Part shown: in pieces, positions 24,163 through 62,763 of the stretch | Layout: each line of letters begins with the position of its first letter | Position numbering within the stretch: position 1 is the first letter of the stretch | DNA from: Sternotherus odoratus | Lineage: Eukaryota > Chordata > Testudines > Kinosternidae | DNA length: 64,000 nt | Reading direction: 5' to 3' | Assembly: GCA_032164245.1 (NCBI GenBank) | Contig: JAVMKO010000003.1 | Span: 9,620,651-9,684,650, forward strand | Notes under the pieces: generated by a model | What the model was told of the DNA's origin: nothing | Database searches by the model: none | What the model saw: only the letters and a program-made list of their open reading frames with translations | Program-made: the position numbers and the translations under genes

Positions 24163-24729
24163 CTTGTTTTTGTTGTGGTTATTCCAGGCTTGCTATTGTG
24201 AATGTTTCAGTTGCAAGTATTGAATGACCCCCTCCTCCAGCATTCTGGCTTCAGCCAAAACTCTCTTTTACCTTGTAACCCTTTCTAACGCAAGGAACCT
24301 TTTTCATCTACATTTTCAAAAGTGAGTAGTGATTTTTTTGTGCCTCCCTGTTGGGGAATCCCACATATCAGACATTTGAAAGGAAACTGGGTTTTTTTCA
24401 GAGGTGGAAAGTGCCCAACCATTCAAAGTCAGGCCCCTGTCAGATATCAGGAGTTGGCCATCCCCAAAATGGAAGCACCCCAGTTCACTGGCATCTTTTG
24501 AAAATATAACCTAAGCTATTATACTGCTGAGGGCTGCTGGTGTATATGGACTGCAGGATCATTAGCAAAAATTGGAGCTCTAGGTGTGCCAGGCGTGCGA
24601 AATTGGAATCAGATGGGAACAAACCAGTGAGATTAGGATCATGTATGGTATTGTTGGTATTAATCAATTATGATTGTTGTTGATGTTGTTATGATATTTT
24701 ATTATAAACCAATGGAGGATCTAAATGTC

Positions 24730-25140
24730 TGTGTCCACAGCCAGAATAAAAAAATGCAAAGCCCGGGCCACCTCGCCTTTAATTTTCTAACTGCTGTTTT
24801 GTAAGGCTGTGTCATGCTTCTCCGCTCAAACCCGCTTTGGCTCTTTATTATTCATGGTCCTTTTTTCTCAGTCAGTGGTGTTGAATAATAAAACAGCCCA
24901 GGATCAAATGGGCCAATTCTCCACGCCTGACACCAACTGCTACTGTTCGCTGGGCTCTGCCAAGCGTTGCCTCTGATAATGAGTGGGATTTGGTTAAACA
25001 GTAAATTAATGAATAATGAAATATCCAGGTTGATCAGTTAGAGAGCACGCTTGCCTGGCCCCCGGCGAAAGGCCCGGGGCAGAAATTACTCTCAAACGTC
25101 ACTTGCCTGTCTGCTGGGCTGGGTAACTATTTTACAGCCT
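24730..25140. promoter_or_regulatory. Enhancer-like, probably conserved non-coding block
   Basis: About 400 bases of balanced, non-repetitive sequence within repeat-rich intergenic DNA. It contains several homeodomain-type AT motifs (AAATTAATGAATAATGAA near 25002) and a perfect AP-2 consensus GCCCCCGGC at 25058-25066. No coding potential. A candidate distal enhancer about 6 kb beyond the inferred 3' end of TFAP2B; conservation was not computed. Confidence 0.35.
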
Positions 25141-27035
25141 ATTGCTTGACAGAATGCTGGAGGGGGGGAGGTTGGTGGGTATAAAAAGGGAAGGGGGGGA
25201 AGGGAAGAGGGCAGGACAACCTAGTTATCACCTTGCTAAATAATGTATATAAGGAATGAGTTGCAAATATGAGAGTACAGTAGAGAAGAGGGGGGGGGGA
25301 GGGAGGATGCAGCTAGATACAGAGGGAGGGTGGAAGGTAGAGCCCCCCTGACAGCAAACCCATTTGGTTCAGACAGCAAGTTACATAGAAGCAGAGCTGC
25401 ACTGTCCCTGCAACAGGAATGTGTGCAGATTCCTTGAGGCTTTCCCTCTACAAGGGGCTTCCCTGCCTCCACACAGGGCCATCACTGGAGCTTTGGCGTT
25501 CACTTTGCTGGGGGTAGGCTCGGGCCCAGCGGACACATTTCACTGATGGGCTGCACATTTTCTACAGCCCATGCCATACACCCCCCACCCCCTGGACACA
25601 GAACACATTTTCCCTCCCCCCCCCCCTGAGTGAAGTTGCTGGAGATAAAATCCCTATGTGCAATAGTGAAGGGATGTACTGGTACAATGACATCAATATG
25701 GGTTTACATTGGACAATAATTCTCTTATTGAATAGCACTGTTATAGCCTCCCCCCACCCATTCATCTTGCAGATGAATGGAAGAGCCCATTGTTCCAAAA
25801 TGATACTACAGATTATAACATCCCATAGATGGTCAAGGACCGCGGGCAGGTGAAAGCAACTCAGAATGACTCTAGCACAACAAGAATGGGGCAACCTATT
25901 TGGTATACACAGAAAGAAAGAAACTAACCCAGAAGTGAGAAAAATAACTCTATAGGCTTCAATTTTCTGCTCTGGAAAAGACAAGTAGCAGGTAAAATGC
26001 CCCCCCCCCCCCCCCCGCAGGTCAATACTACACCTACAGAAAGAGACAGGCAGAACTATTATTTTTCTCTAGTCCAGAAAAAGCATCTAATCATCACATA
26101 TAAATGCCCTAGGATCACGCCATAGCAGAGATAGGGATTGTTAATGTCCCGGACATCATTTTAAATAGAACATATTTTAAGCAGAAAGGGAGGTCGATCC
26201 ACCCAACCCCACCCTTTGTTATTCTTCTTATTTCCAAACTTTGGAAGCAAATGCTAACTTCAACAAGCTAGGGGGAGAAAGTAAACGAGCGATGCTTATA
26301 ACATACAACCTAGAGTTCGGTGCTTGTTTCGTTCACGGTGTCTGCTGTCACTGAAAGGCTAGCAGGAAAGTCAAGGTTTAAAATAAACGTTAGAAACCTT
26401 TTAAAGAAGGCAGCACCTTCCATCTCCCCCCAAAGATCAGTGAAGGGGTAGAACCTGCAGACTTTACCTGAATAATTGGCTTCTCTCTAACCAAAGGGGT
26501 GTGAATTAATTTGACCAGAGAATTTCTGTATATGTATGTATAAGCTTGAGTATATATGTTCATATATAAATTGACACACACAGAGAGCTAGCTAATGTCC
26601 CAAGCAACTTACAATCTGTGTTTATTAGAACGACGCACACCATACACCAGAAATGATCTGAAAAACTGTATCAGCAAAATTCGACGTTTAGAATACATAA
26701 ATAATCATTTTAGAACATTTCTCTTTTCCCCTCTCACTTATAGTGTTCCACTTATAAACAGTAAATGGATGCTAAACCAGCCTGTTTACATGAAGGACAT
26801 GTGCCAGGCACCCTCTCCTAAAAGTTGTTTTATCAAGAGATTTGTCTTCCCCCTGCCCTCCCCCATCACTTCCATTAGAATTAGCCATTGTATCATGTTT
26901 AATACACAGCTGGGCATGCGACTTTCCCACCACCTAAATAGAACGGACTGTGGGATCAAACAGAAACGCCCAAGTCATCCTAATTGTTGCTCTCTGCTTT
27001 TAGCCTATTTTGAACCGGGAACGACTGTCCTTGCT

Positions 27036-27170
27036 CCTTCTCAGAGGGGCAGCCCTGTTAGTCTGGAGCTGCAAAAGCGACAAAGAGTCCCGTGGCACCT
27101 TGTAGACTAACAGATATATTGGAGCATAAGCTTGGGGGGCCCACTTCGTCGGAGGCATGCAGTGGAATCC
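27036..27170 (+). mobile_element. Second copy of the GTGGCACC retroposed repeat
   Basis: Same order of blocks as the 24028 copy: CCTGTTAGTCTGGAGCTGCA, GACAAAGAGTCCCGTGGCAC, AGCATAAGCTTG and CCACTTCGTCGGAGGCATGC. A shared GCTCCT on both flanks is a weak target duplication. Confidence 0.7.
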
Positions 27171-28449
27171 ACTCGCTCCTGTAAAACTTGTTCTGATGTC
27201 AATATGAGGATGCAGTTAAGTCGATGAAAGTTCTGCTGGCAGGAGGATTGCAGCTTGGCTGGACTAAGAACAACGGAGAGCTGTACACATGGGGGATTCC
27301 ATTAAGCACATACATAGTAACTGATTTTTTAAAATGTATTTGGTAGATATTCTGATTTTTTCATCTCCTCCCCCTCCCGACACACACACACACTTTTAAC
27401 CGAGGCAGTACTTCCAAATAAAACTGGGAAAGTAACTGAAATGCTATGTACACTTCTATGGAAATATCAAAACACTCAGACACTAGATGAAGTGCCCCCT
27501 TGTATTGAACATTTGTCTTCCCCTGCATTTGAAAATATATCAGTAATACATAACAATAGCAATAAATTATAATACTATAATATAATTCAGAACTGATTCC
27601 CAATCATGCACACAGCATATTACTTGAAAGGCAACAAAGGTAAAAATAAAAACCTGCATACATCACTCTACAGCACAGATAAACGTAGTATAGTCTGTTT
27701 TGTGGTTGCTTTTTCAAGTCTTTTAAGGAATATAATTCCCTTTTAAAATTAATGGATATATTTGAATGTTTATATTTTCTCTCTCCTGGTAAAAATATAA
27801 ATCCGTCAGTGCAAATTTGAAATACTTATATCTGAGATTTTGGGGAGCAAAAATAATTATATCCAATGCCATTATATAGAAAGATTGAATGACAACTATA
27901 AAGTCCATTCTGTAATGAGTACCTTCTATTGTGTTTTTAGCCAGTATCCTATTAAGAAATGGTCACTCTTAATTGATGATCAACAGAAGGATTTTAAGAG
28001 ACGACATTTACAAATAGAGGGACCATTCTTCTCCCATCGAAATCAAAGGGAACTTTGCCATTTGTTCAGATGGGAGCTGGAACCGGCCCATAATCGTGTG
28101 TGTGTGTTTCATAGGAAATTTGAAGACATGAAAGGGCGTCAGAAGTGTTATCATTTACTTAGCGCAGCATTACGTTTAGCAGCTTCTGCCTCGGGTACAT
28201 ATGTAAATAAAGAAAACGACTGCACACAGCAGAGCAATATTTGCAGTCACTTTCCCTTTTAACAATGAAGTCTGAAGTTAAGAGTTTCAAACGGAAGGGC
28301 AAAATAAACTGCTTCTCTACTCCTTCATAACGCTTGTTAGTTTCTGATGGGGTCATTTTGCATGTGTAGAATGCAGAATTTGGAGGAGGAACAACAAAGA
28401 AATAGTATTTATTTGAAACAATGTGGTCTGGAATGCCCTGACCACAATT

Positions 28450-28540
28450 GTACACATATGTATGTATGTATGTATGTATCTCTCTCTCTCTCTCCCTCCC
28501 TCTCTCTGTGTGTGGGGGGGGGGAGTGAGAGAGAGGGGGG
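28450..28540 (+). repeat. Compound (GTAT)n-(CT)n-(G)n simple repeats
   Basis: ATGTATGTATGTATGTAT, then TCTCTCTC, then a G-run and GAGAGAG within 90 bases. Confidence 0.9.
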
Positions 28541-28899
28541 AATTCAATGAATAGATTTGTAGTTTGAAAAGACTACTTTCATCACGGTGACAGCGGAATA
28601 GTTATTTATGAGCGCTGGTATAAATGTGGGACACTCTGTGTAGGTGGGGCAAAAAAGGAGCTCGCCCCAAAGGTATGAAAGACAAAACTGCTGTTTGCGA
28701 CTCTATAAATCGATGGGAAGTTGTTTTGTAATAGGAAATAGAACAGGGAAGAGTTTGGAACAGAGACGGAGGCAAGACAGAAAAACGGAGAGGACCTTCC
28801 CGGTCATGACTGAGAAAGCGGATTAGAAAAGAGTAGCGGTAGGAAGTTTTACAAGGACGTTGTAATGGTGGTGGTTTGTATTTGGGGAGGGGGGGGGCG

Positions 28900-28902
<3 letters not shown>

Positions 28903-28930
<28 letters not shown>

Positions 28931-28986
28931 TGTATGGTAGATAGACAGACAGATAGAGGAGGTCTATAGATAGATGAGATCTATGG

Positions 28987-29059
<73 letters not shown>

Positions 29060-29060
29060 T
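28903..29060 (+). repeat. (GA)n and (GATA)n microsatellites
   Basis: A GA run (28903-28927) followed by about 18 GATA units (28988-29060), with GACA and GATA pieces between. Confidence 0.97.
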
Positions 29061-30362
29061 TATCCGGGGCCTGATCCGCATGGATTGAACCCCCTGGAAG
29101 AAATGCGATGAGAGCAGGACTGATCCCTGGGATTGTTTTGCCTCGCGCTATTGCATATCCAGAGCACGTTGCAATTTACTTAAACGAATTCATTAATTAA
29201 TGAGATAAATGTGATTCTAACAGATGATGGACGGAAGTTCCTATTCGGCTAATGACACTGCGATCGCAGCAACGTTATAGAGCCCGATCCTGTCGTTTTA
29301 GTGCAAATGCCTCACTATCATCGATATCCTGGGAAACTTCCCAGCCCCCTGATAGGGTGTTTTAAGGGCAGATAGAATCAGGCCCCTGGATTTCCAAAGA
29401 GCTGGCGATTTGTCCTGGTTCGTGACAAAAGAATTGTTGCGTCCTTGTTGCAGGGTAACTGGGGAACTTCCTGTTCTCTTCCCCTCCCCGCCCCCCACCT
29501 TTCAGTGGGAGTCCGGGGGCCTTCTAGCGCTGTTTTTAATATTTCATGCAAAACACATGGGCAATAGAAAACGCCTTGGAAATAAACGCCGGTGCCTAAC
29601 GTTATCTGAGCTATTCCAGAGAGAATCATTTCATCCTCTTCCTGTCCCGGGCTGGGGAAACCCCTCTAGATGGTGTTTAATAGATTTTTTTTTTTTTTGG
29701 TTATTTTTATTAACCACTGCGAGTAGTAGATGGGTCCCGGCCAGCCCTCGTTAAATTGCCAGGCTCTCGGAGTCGCTCTTCCCCTTGTACTTTCTGTCCC
29801 GCTTTATTTTGGGGCTATATTGCTTCACCTACTGCTCGTGGAGCCTTAAAACACTCGCTGCGTGCGCATTTTTGGAGCACGGGTGAGCCTTGCCCAGAGA
29901 CACGAAAGTAGGTCACAGTCGGCCCCAGCCCTTGTTTGGCTGATGCAAACGGCGCCTAGAAATCTTCTTCATAAAACAGACGGGGGGGGGGTGTCTTATC
30001 TTGTGTAATAAATTACTTCTCTTCGTGGAGTCAAATCGGTGGGAAGTTGGGTTGATTGTGTTGCTCTATAGAAAGGTAAAACAAAAATCAACTTCCAACC
30101 CATCCCCTGACGTCCCCCTGCCTTTCACTAAGGAAAATAAAACCAACTAGCATGTGCATTCGGTCTGAACTGGGGTAAATAGGCCACTAATTATCCAGAT
30201 TTCTGGGATCCTCACTGGTCCATATTTGTTCTAAGCGCATGCGTATACTAGTTCTAATAAGAGGGGAGGGGCAGGGCAAAGGCTAATGGCATTGGCAGGG
30301 GCTGAACTGGTAGCTTTCCCGTTCCTGATTTACACTGAACAGTATTCTGATCTCACTTACAA

Positions 30363-30494
30363 CAGTGACAGAGAGTCCTGTGGCACCTTAAAGACTAAAC
30401 TATTGAAGCATAAGCTTTAGTGGGCTAATATCGACGAAGTAGACTCTTTGTTACTTCTGCCATTCCAGACTAACACGGTTACCTCTCTGGTCAT
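30363..30494. mobile_element. Rearranged third copy of the GTGGCACC repeat
   Basis: The 3' part (GAGAGTCCTGTGGCACC to TTAGTGGGCTAATA) is in plus orientation. The 5' part (GTTAGTCTGGAATGGC..AACAAAGAG) lies downstream in inverted orientation, so the copy is scrambled rather than simply truncated. Confidence 0.65.
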
Positions 30495-31204
30495 TTACAA
30501 GAGTTACCCTCGGTGTAAATCCGGAGTCATTCTAGTGTCACTCTAGATTTATATTGGAGCCAAGAAAATCCGGATCTGTCCCTATGTGCCTTGTAAGTTT
30601 CACTTCCAACACAAAGTCTGGGGATTCTTTTTGCTGAGATCTCACTCCTGGTGCTGCAGTTACACAAAAGGAGGGTGTAGCTAATTCGGCCTGGTAAATA
30701 TCATCACCAAGCTTGATCCATCGAACATATAAATAGAGCAGAAATATCTATCCATCGATCCATCCAACCACATACATAGAACTGGAATGGGTACAGGGAT
30801 ACAGCAGTGGGGATCTCGGCCAAAATGTTTCCTGTCGTTGCAGTGTTATAATAATATAGAGTACTTTGTTTTACTAGCTCATATTTGGGCTCCAGAAGAT
30901 TTACCACCATTCTAGCGAGTACAGGCAAAATTAAACAAAAGATCACGTTAACATGGTCTGAGGTTTATTATGTCTGCTTAGAAAGAGGAGGAAAGGATGG
31001 CAAAGTTATAGACACCTCCGAATCAGACAGAAATAAAATGCCAACATTTCTGAGAAGCAATATTTATTGTCATTTTTTTTCAAATGTAGAGACATATCCT
31101 AATTTTCCCAAAGCCCAGATTGGGAAAATAAAGACTTCTTGGCGTTATAAGTAAATCCGTCTGCAGAACTGAAGCAGCACCAACATTCAAAAAAACTGAA
31201 GAGG

Positions 31205-31234
31205 AAAATACAACAAAACACAACATTTTTTATT
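31205..31234 (-). terminator. Candidate TFAP2B poly(A) signal with GU-rich downstream element
   Basis: On the minus strand AATAAA (31229-31234) is followed within six bases by a GT-rich stretch (31205-31225) of the kind bound by cleavage factors. A second AATAAA at 31063-31068 is an alternative end. Confidence 0.45.
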
Positions 31235-33171
31235 CTTCTTCTTATTTATGTAAATCAGGTCATCACTGGACAAGAAACCAATTTCTACCCATTACCATAA
31301 CAGCTTGTCTATAAAGAACAGAAAAAAATTCAGATAGGATACTACCTAGTGTCAAGCGGTTTTTTTCTCTTTCGTTTTTTTTTTCTTTTTTTTTCTTTTT
31401 TTTTGTTTTGTTTTTAAATCCCCCCACCCATTCACAGAGGTATAGATTCACAGATAAATAACTCAAAACTACTTGCTCGCCATATTTACACATTCCCGTT
31501 AAATTAAGCATAAATAAATATGTACAAACTTAACATTGAATGCCTCTCCGCATTTCTTTTGAGGAAGAGTCGCTCAACTGATATTTCTCACTATTCAAGG
31601 TGATCCAAAAAGGAATCAGTTTTGGCTTAGAAAGAAGGGTGGTATCAGTTCCAACTTTTTCCGTTTTTATTTTCATTTGTATAGCTATTTTTGTTTGTGG
31701 GTTTGTGGTTGTTATTTTTTAATAACATGTAGACATACTTTGGCACACAAGGGGTTACGCTAAGTAGGCTCTTTAGTACCGTCAGATATTTCTAAACGTG
31801 GTTTTTTTAATGTTTTCTTTTACATTGGTATAAGAAAATAGAAAAAAAAAACATATTAGTGTCCCTTTAAGTCAGAAGGGGTGTTTTGTTGGATAACAGG
31901 ATAACAGGGAAAAAATTCAGTAGCTCTGAGGATCTTTAGGATCTGAAATGAGCATTACCGGATCGAAGTAAGCTAGTCTTTTCCCCCCAATTCACAAAAG
32001 GCTAAAATGGTACAATATAAGAATCTAAGCGAAGCTTTTTAGAAAACATTTGCAGGGTAACTTTTAGTCTTAACCGCTCTGTCGTTTTCAAATACGTGAG
32101 CCTATTTCAGGGCTTCAGAACTAAAAAAAAAAAAAAATAAAAAAACCCCACCCCAAGCTCAAGGTACTTTGTCATAGAATTTGTTCAAGATACAAGACGG
32201 TAATTATTTAACTATATAGACACACAGGTACCCTTAATTGCCTGACTAATCTCTGGCCCTGGCCCCTACTGCGTTATCAGCTTTGGGTGCTATATAGAGA
32301 CTTCTAGTGACATGATATGGCCCAAGATAAATTAAATACCCAGGTTCCCCCCCCCCCTTAGGACATGACCTAGGTGACCTAAACTTGCCTCTGGATTCTT
32401 TTATGTCTCGTATTCATAGCAAAGTGGCTTATCAGAAAAACTGCAGATTGCAGGGGAACATGTCTCTGTTAACCAAATTGTTTCAGGGTAAAATTAAATG
32501 TACAGTAACCCACCTGTTTGGTTTGAAAACAAACTTTTCCAGGTCCCTCCTTAAACGTTCCCCGTGAGTGAAAAGCAAAGCTTCCCTGCTAATCCGCCTG
32601 TTTATTGATTTATGATCCCGAGGAAACCAAATCTTCGAATAACTCAATAAGCAGATAAACGTCAAAAGGTGCCTAGTCTGGGGAAGTGCAAAAAGACCGG
32701 CTAATGCCCGGCAATTAAGTTATACTTCAGTGATCTTTGGAGAGCAGGAGGCTGAATTATGCGTTTGGAGGGTTAGATTGTCCAACAAAGTTCTAATCGT
32801 CAGGAATGGCCGCCTGCGACCGGTTGCCAACTATTAAGATTATGGGGAAAATCAATTAGGTTTGAAACCCGTGCCATGCTTTTGCAATTTAGAAATGTCG
32901 CATGATCGGGAGGAGAGGGTGGGGGAATATTCCCCTGAAATCAACGGGTGGTTTGCCCGAGCAGAGAGAGCAGGTTCTTGCTGACTCTTTCTAACCCCCT
33001 CGATATGTTTAATTGGAGACGAATCCCAAAGCGGGTGCATTAAACTCCCGTTGACTTCCCTGGGTTTGGCGCAAATCTGAGGGGACTGGTCCTGCTGCCA
33101 CCAAACTATTGATTTTAGCAAGCGCGCGATCGGACTGCTCAGAAATTCTTCCAAATGGGGTACACTTTTCG

Positions 33172-33295
33172 GATATGCTACCACGTAGAGAAGTTGAACT
33201 GTAAACTCTTTGGGGGGAAGGAACTGTGTCTTCATATTTATTTGTACAGAGCGGGGCCTGGGGGCTATTTCATAAATATTAAACAAGGAGAGGCA
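33172..33295 (+). mobile_element. Old SINE-like fragment inside the probable 3' UTR
   Basis: AACTGTAAACTCTTTGGGGG, GAACTGTGTCTTCATATTTA and TTTGTACAGAGCGGGGCCTG match a common reptile repeat. The TFAP2B transcript would carry it in antisense. Confidence 0.55.
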
Positions 33296-33699
33296 TTTGC
33301 GTTCAATACAGCCACGCCCTATGCGTTGAATAAGCCCCCTTCTGTTGCTCCACGTTGGAGAGTTTTTGGGGCGGCACCTTGGAAATGCTCTTTACGCGGA
33401 CCAGCTTCCGCTGCGTGCAACAGTGGGTGACTGGGTTCCAGAAACACAATTGTCTCGACCTGCCAGAAAAGAGGCCTGCCTTCAAAAATGGCATTGTGGT
33501 TCCTTTCCACTGGGGGGAGGGGATCCCCCACCTCACAGAAGTGGTGGGCAGGCTATCTTGTGAGGAGGTTGAATTATGATGTCCACAGGCTAAAGCCTGC
33601 TGACTTCTCTTACATGAGCGTCCCGGTGAGATCAAGAGGAGTACTGGGAAGGTTTTGGTCCCAGCTGTTCAGATGCTGTGTAAACAATCACAACCAAAA

Positions 33700-33880
33700 A
33701 CCTCAGTGACCTGACTCTGCCTCTCAGCCGTAGCTGAAAACTCCTAGATTCTACTCCTGTTTCTGATTTGCTATGAGCCTTTGGACACACACTTAACCTT
33801 TCTGAGCCTCCGTTTACCCATTCTGTAGAATGGGTATAATAATGGTTGCCCTCTGAGATTTAAATTAGGATTGAATTAGG
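33700..33880 (+). mobile_element. MIR SINE fragment inside the probable 3' UTR
   Basis: ACACTTAACCTTTCTGAGCC, TCCGTTTACCCATTCTGTAG and AATGGGTATAATAATGG are MIR core text. Confidence 0.6.
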
Positions 33881-35150
33881 GCTAAATTGTACGGGGTTAA
33901 CATTCCGATTGGCTGGGATGGGGATAATCCTGTAAAATTAAGGCCAGTAAGGTTTGTTTTATGGATGTTTAAATCCCTGCTTTGAAACACAAGGTAAATT
34001 TATCCTCAAAAGTGCTTGAAGATAATCCTTTACATTAACAGTAGCCAGGGTAGGAAAGCAAAAGTATTTAAGAAGTAGCTAAGCACGTGAAGATATGTCT
34101 GGGAAGCGAAAGGCATGTTCATGTATTTCTTTTCAGAAAGGATTGTTGGGGAAATGGAGAAAGGGACAATAGTTTTATGCGACATTCACACCCCCGCTCC
34201 CACCCCACTGAATAAATACGACTATCCAGGCCTGAACAATCCAAGCTGAAATTCATCTCCTTAACCATAAGTATTATTTTCCATATATGCCATAGAAGAG
34301 CGTCTTTCAAATGTATATTAGTTATCAAATATCGTGTAATGCACCCAATTACTGCAAAAACAAAACAAAACAAAACCCCTCACAACATCGGTGCTATTTT
34401 TCCCCCGTTGAATTTGTTCTAAAACAAAGAGTCACAGAAACATCTTAATAACTTTCTAGAGAGAAACAGATTTCATCAGAGTGAGAGAGTCAGTCTAGAA
34501 GACACACGCCTGCAGTCCCACCCCTCCCTTAGTAGGCACCTACACCATTGCATTTAGCGAGTCCTTCCGCTCAGTATCAAACACTCATGCCCAAGCAAAG
34601 TGTTTGCGACAACCCTTGGACAAAACGGTATTCTTCTTCTTAATATTACATCTCCATTTCCGTTATTTTTAGTCTGGTTTCAATTATTCCTTTGAGCTTC
34701 TTTAAAGAAGTACACCCGCAGAATTCTGAAACCACTGGCTTTGATTTAAGAAAAAAAAAAGTAGGAGAATGGTGGATTATTTTTCTCTGTACCTGATATA
34801 TTGTGTAGGGAGCTCTAGTCCTCTTTGAAGAAGCTCATAAGCCAAGCGGGCAAAGCTTTGGGAAACAGAAGAAAATAAAATAGTGCATACTCCTGAGAAG
34901 GAATTACATACTTAATTTTTGTTACTAGCACTTTTTTAAAGGGTAGCTCTCTCTCAATATACCCACACTATTAGAACAAATTAAATACAGAGACATTTGC
35001 ATTGTTGGGAATATAAACCCTTTAGAGGAAATTAGGATACCTTAAAATATAAGATTAGGAGTTTTAAACAGCATTAACATCTTACTGGACCTTATTTTAA
35101 ATTTTTGCACCCTAAGAGTTTTGCCATCAAAGCTTAATACCAAATTCTAC

Positions 35151-35154
<4 letters not shown>

Positions 35155-35217
<63 letters not shown>
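35155..35217. repeat. (TA)n microsatellite, about 31 units, in the probable 3' UTR
   Basis: Uninterrupted TA repeat about 0.8 kb downstream of the TFAP2B stop codon. Confidence 0.98.
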
Positions 35218-35219
<2 letters not shown>

Positions 35220-36007
35220 GTAAACACTGGTAATCTTAACAGAGGGTCTGTCTAGACCAGGGGGAAAAGGGTGCCTTTTAAAAATCGAGTTAGTTAACTG
35301 GATTGAGCTAACATGACTTGAAACACCCAATGTACTATAATTAAGGTAGACACTGTAATTAATGTAGAAACAGTTTAATACATTTACAATTCTATTAGCA
35401 AGTCATATTGTAGCCTTTGCTACCCAAACCAGCCCCCTTTTCTAGTCTAGATAGATCCAGAGGAGCAAGGTAAGATGAGGGCAGGGTTGGGAGTGAGGGG
35501 TGGTGATGCTAAGAATGGAAATGTCCCAGATAAAATTACTGGAAGATTTTTTTTTTGTTTTCCCTAGTATAGACACAGGATGTTGTTTGATTAAAAAAAA
35601 AATAGACTGTACATCTGAGCCCAAACAAGAAACCAAAGCACTGACACCAAAGCGTTTCTCTGATTTCTTCCAATAAGTTATTCATTTCTTCCTTTTATGA
35701 TTATTATTTTATTTCTCCCCCCCCCCAAAAAAAAATCATTTAAAAAAGCTGAGAGCAGAAGTGGAAAAATCCTGGTGGTTGTCTTCAAATGTTCCGGGTA
35801 AGATACATTGAGCCACTGTTCTTGCTCCATTGTGCGCCTCGGATCTTAAGTTATTGTCTTTCTTTTTTATTATTATTTTTGTCCTACCTAATATAATTCT
35901 TCCAAATCCCAATCCAATATTTTTAAAGCTAAAATGAAAACTGTTTTGTTTGTTTTAAAAGATTTCTCTCTCTCTCTTTTATTTATTTCTCTCTCTCTCT
36001 CTCTCTT

Positions 36008-62563
<26,556 letters not shown>

Positions 62564-62763
62564 TCATGTGAAGAGCAGATGTCTGGATTCTCAGTACTTC
62601 TCTGTCTGTAATGATCCATCTATAATTGGAAATGGGGGACAGACAGCAAATCCGACGTTCCTCTTCCATCGCAACTTATATCTGTTGTCTGAAACAATAG
62701 GCTGTAGAAGTAAACCTCAATCGGATAGTAAAAAAAACCCCACAACATTATTGGTTATATATA
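62564..62763 (-). promoter_or_regulatory. TFAP2B: Probable TFAP2B 5' leader with a possible TATA-like promoter
   Basis: Sequence just upstream of the first ATG. A TATATATAA motif on the minus strand at 62755-62763 could place a start site near 62730, giving a leader of about 170 bases; the region is AT-rich, so the motif may be chance. The leader holds a short ORF, ATGAATGCA...TAG, that overlaps Met1 and stops before Met12. The transcription start is not determined. Confidence 0.3.

Larger units (their letters stand above)
24175..31204. other. Intergenic sequence downstream of TFAP2B
   Basis: Contains the enhancer-like block at 24730-25140, G- and C-runs (25289-25300, 25615-25626, 26000-26017), simple repeats at 28.45-29.06 kb and two copies of the GTGGCACC repeat. 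29100-30250 is repeat-poor and might hold further regulatory sequence. No coding sequence was found. Confidence 0.6.
31205..36007 (-). other. TFAP2B: Probable TFAP2B 3' UTR
   Basis: About 4.8 kb between the stop codon and a poly(A) signal near 31230, with no credible coding sequence on either strand. Human TFAP2B also has a 3' UTR of several kilobases, to my knowledge. Contents: a GA-rich run with an early AATAAA just after the stop, an (AU)n tract at 35155-35217, T-rich runs at 31370-31405 and 31681-31830, and fragments of old SINEs at 33172-33295 and 33700-33880. The 3' boundary is an inference; RNA reads would settle it. Confidence 0.5.

Noticed and set aside
25149..25215. TATA-like GGTATAAAAAGGG as a core promoter for an unannotated gene
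   Set aside because: No exon-like sequence follows on the plus strand within the next kilobases; a non-coding transcript is possible but unsupported.
26595..27110. 171-codon plus-strand ORF
   Set aside because: Ends inside a copy of the GTGGCACC retroposon; the rest has no recognisable domain, no initiation context and no exon partners.
28602..29081. 159-codon minus-strand ORF with (YLSI)n
   Set aside because: Encoded by the GATA and GA microsatellites.
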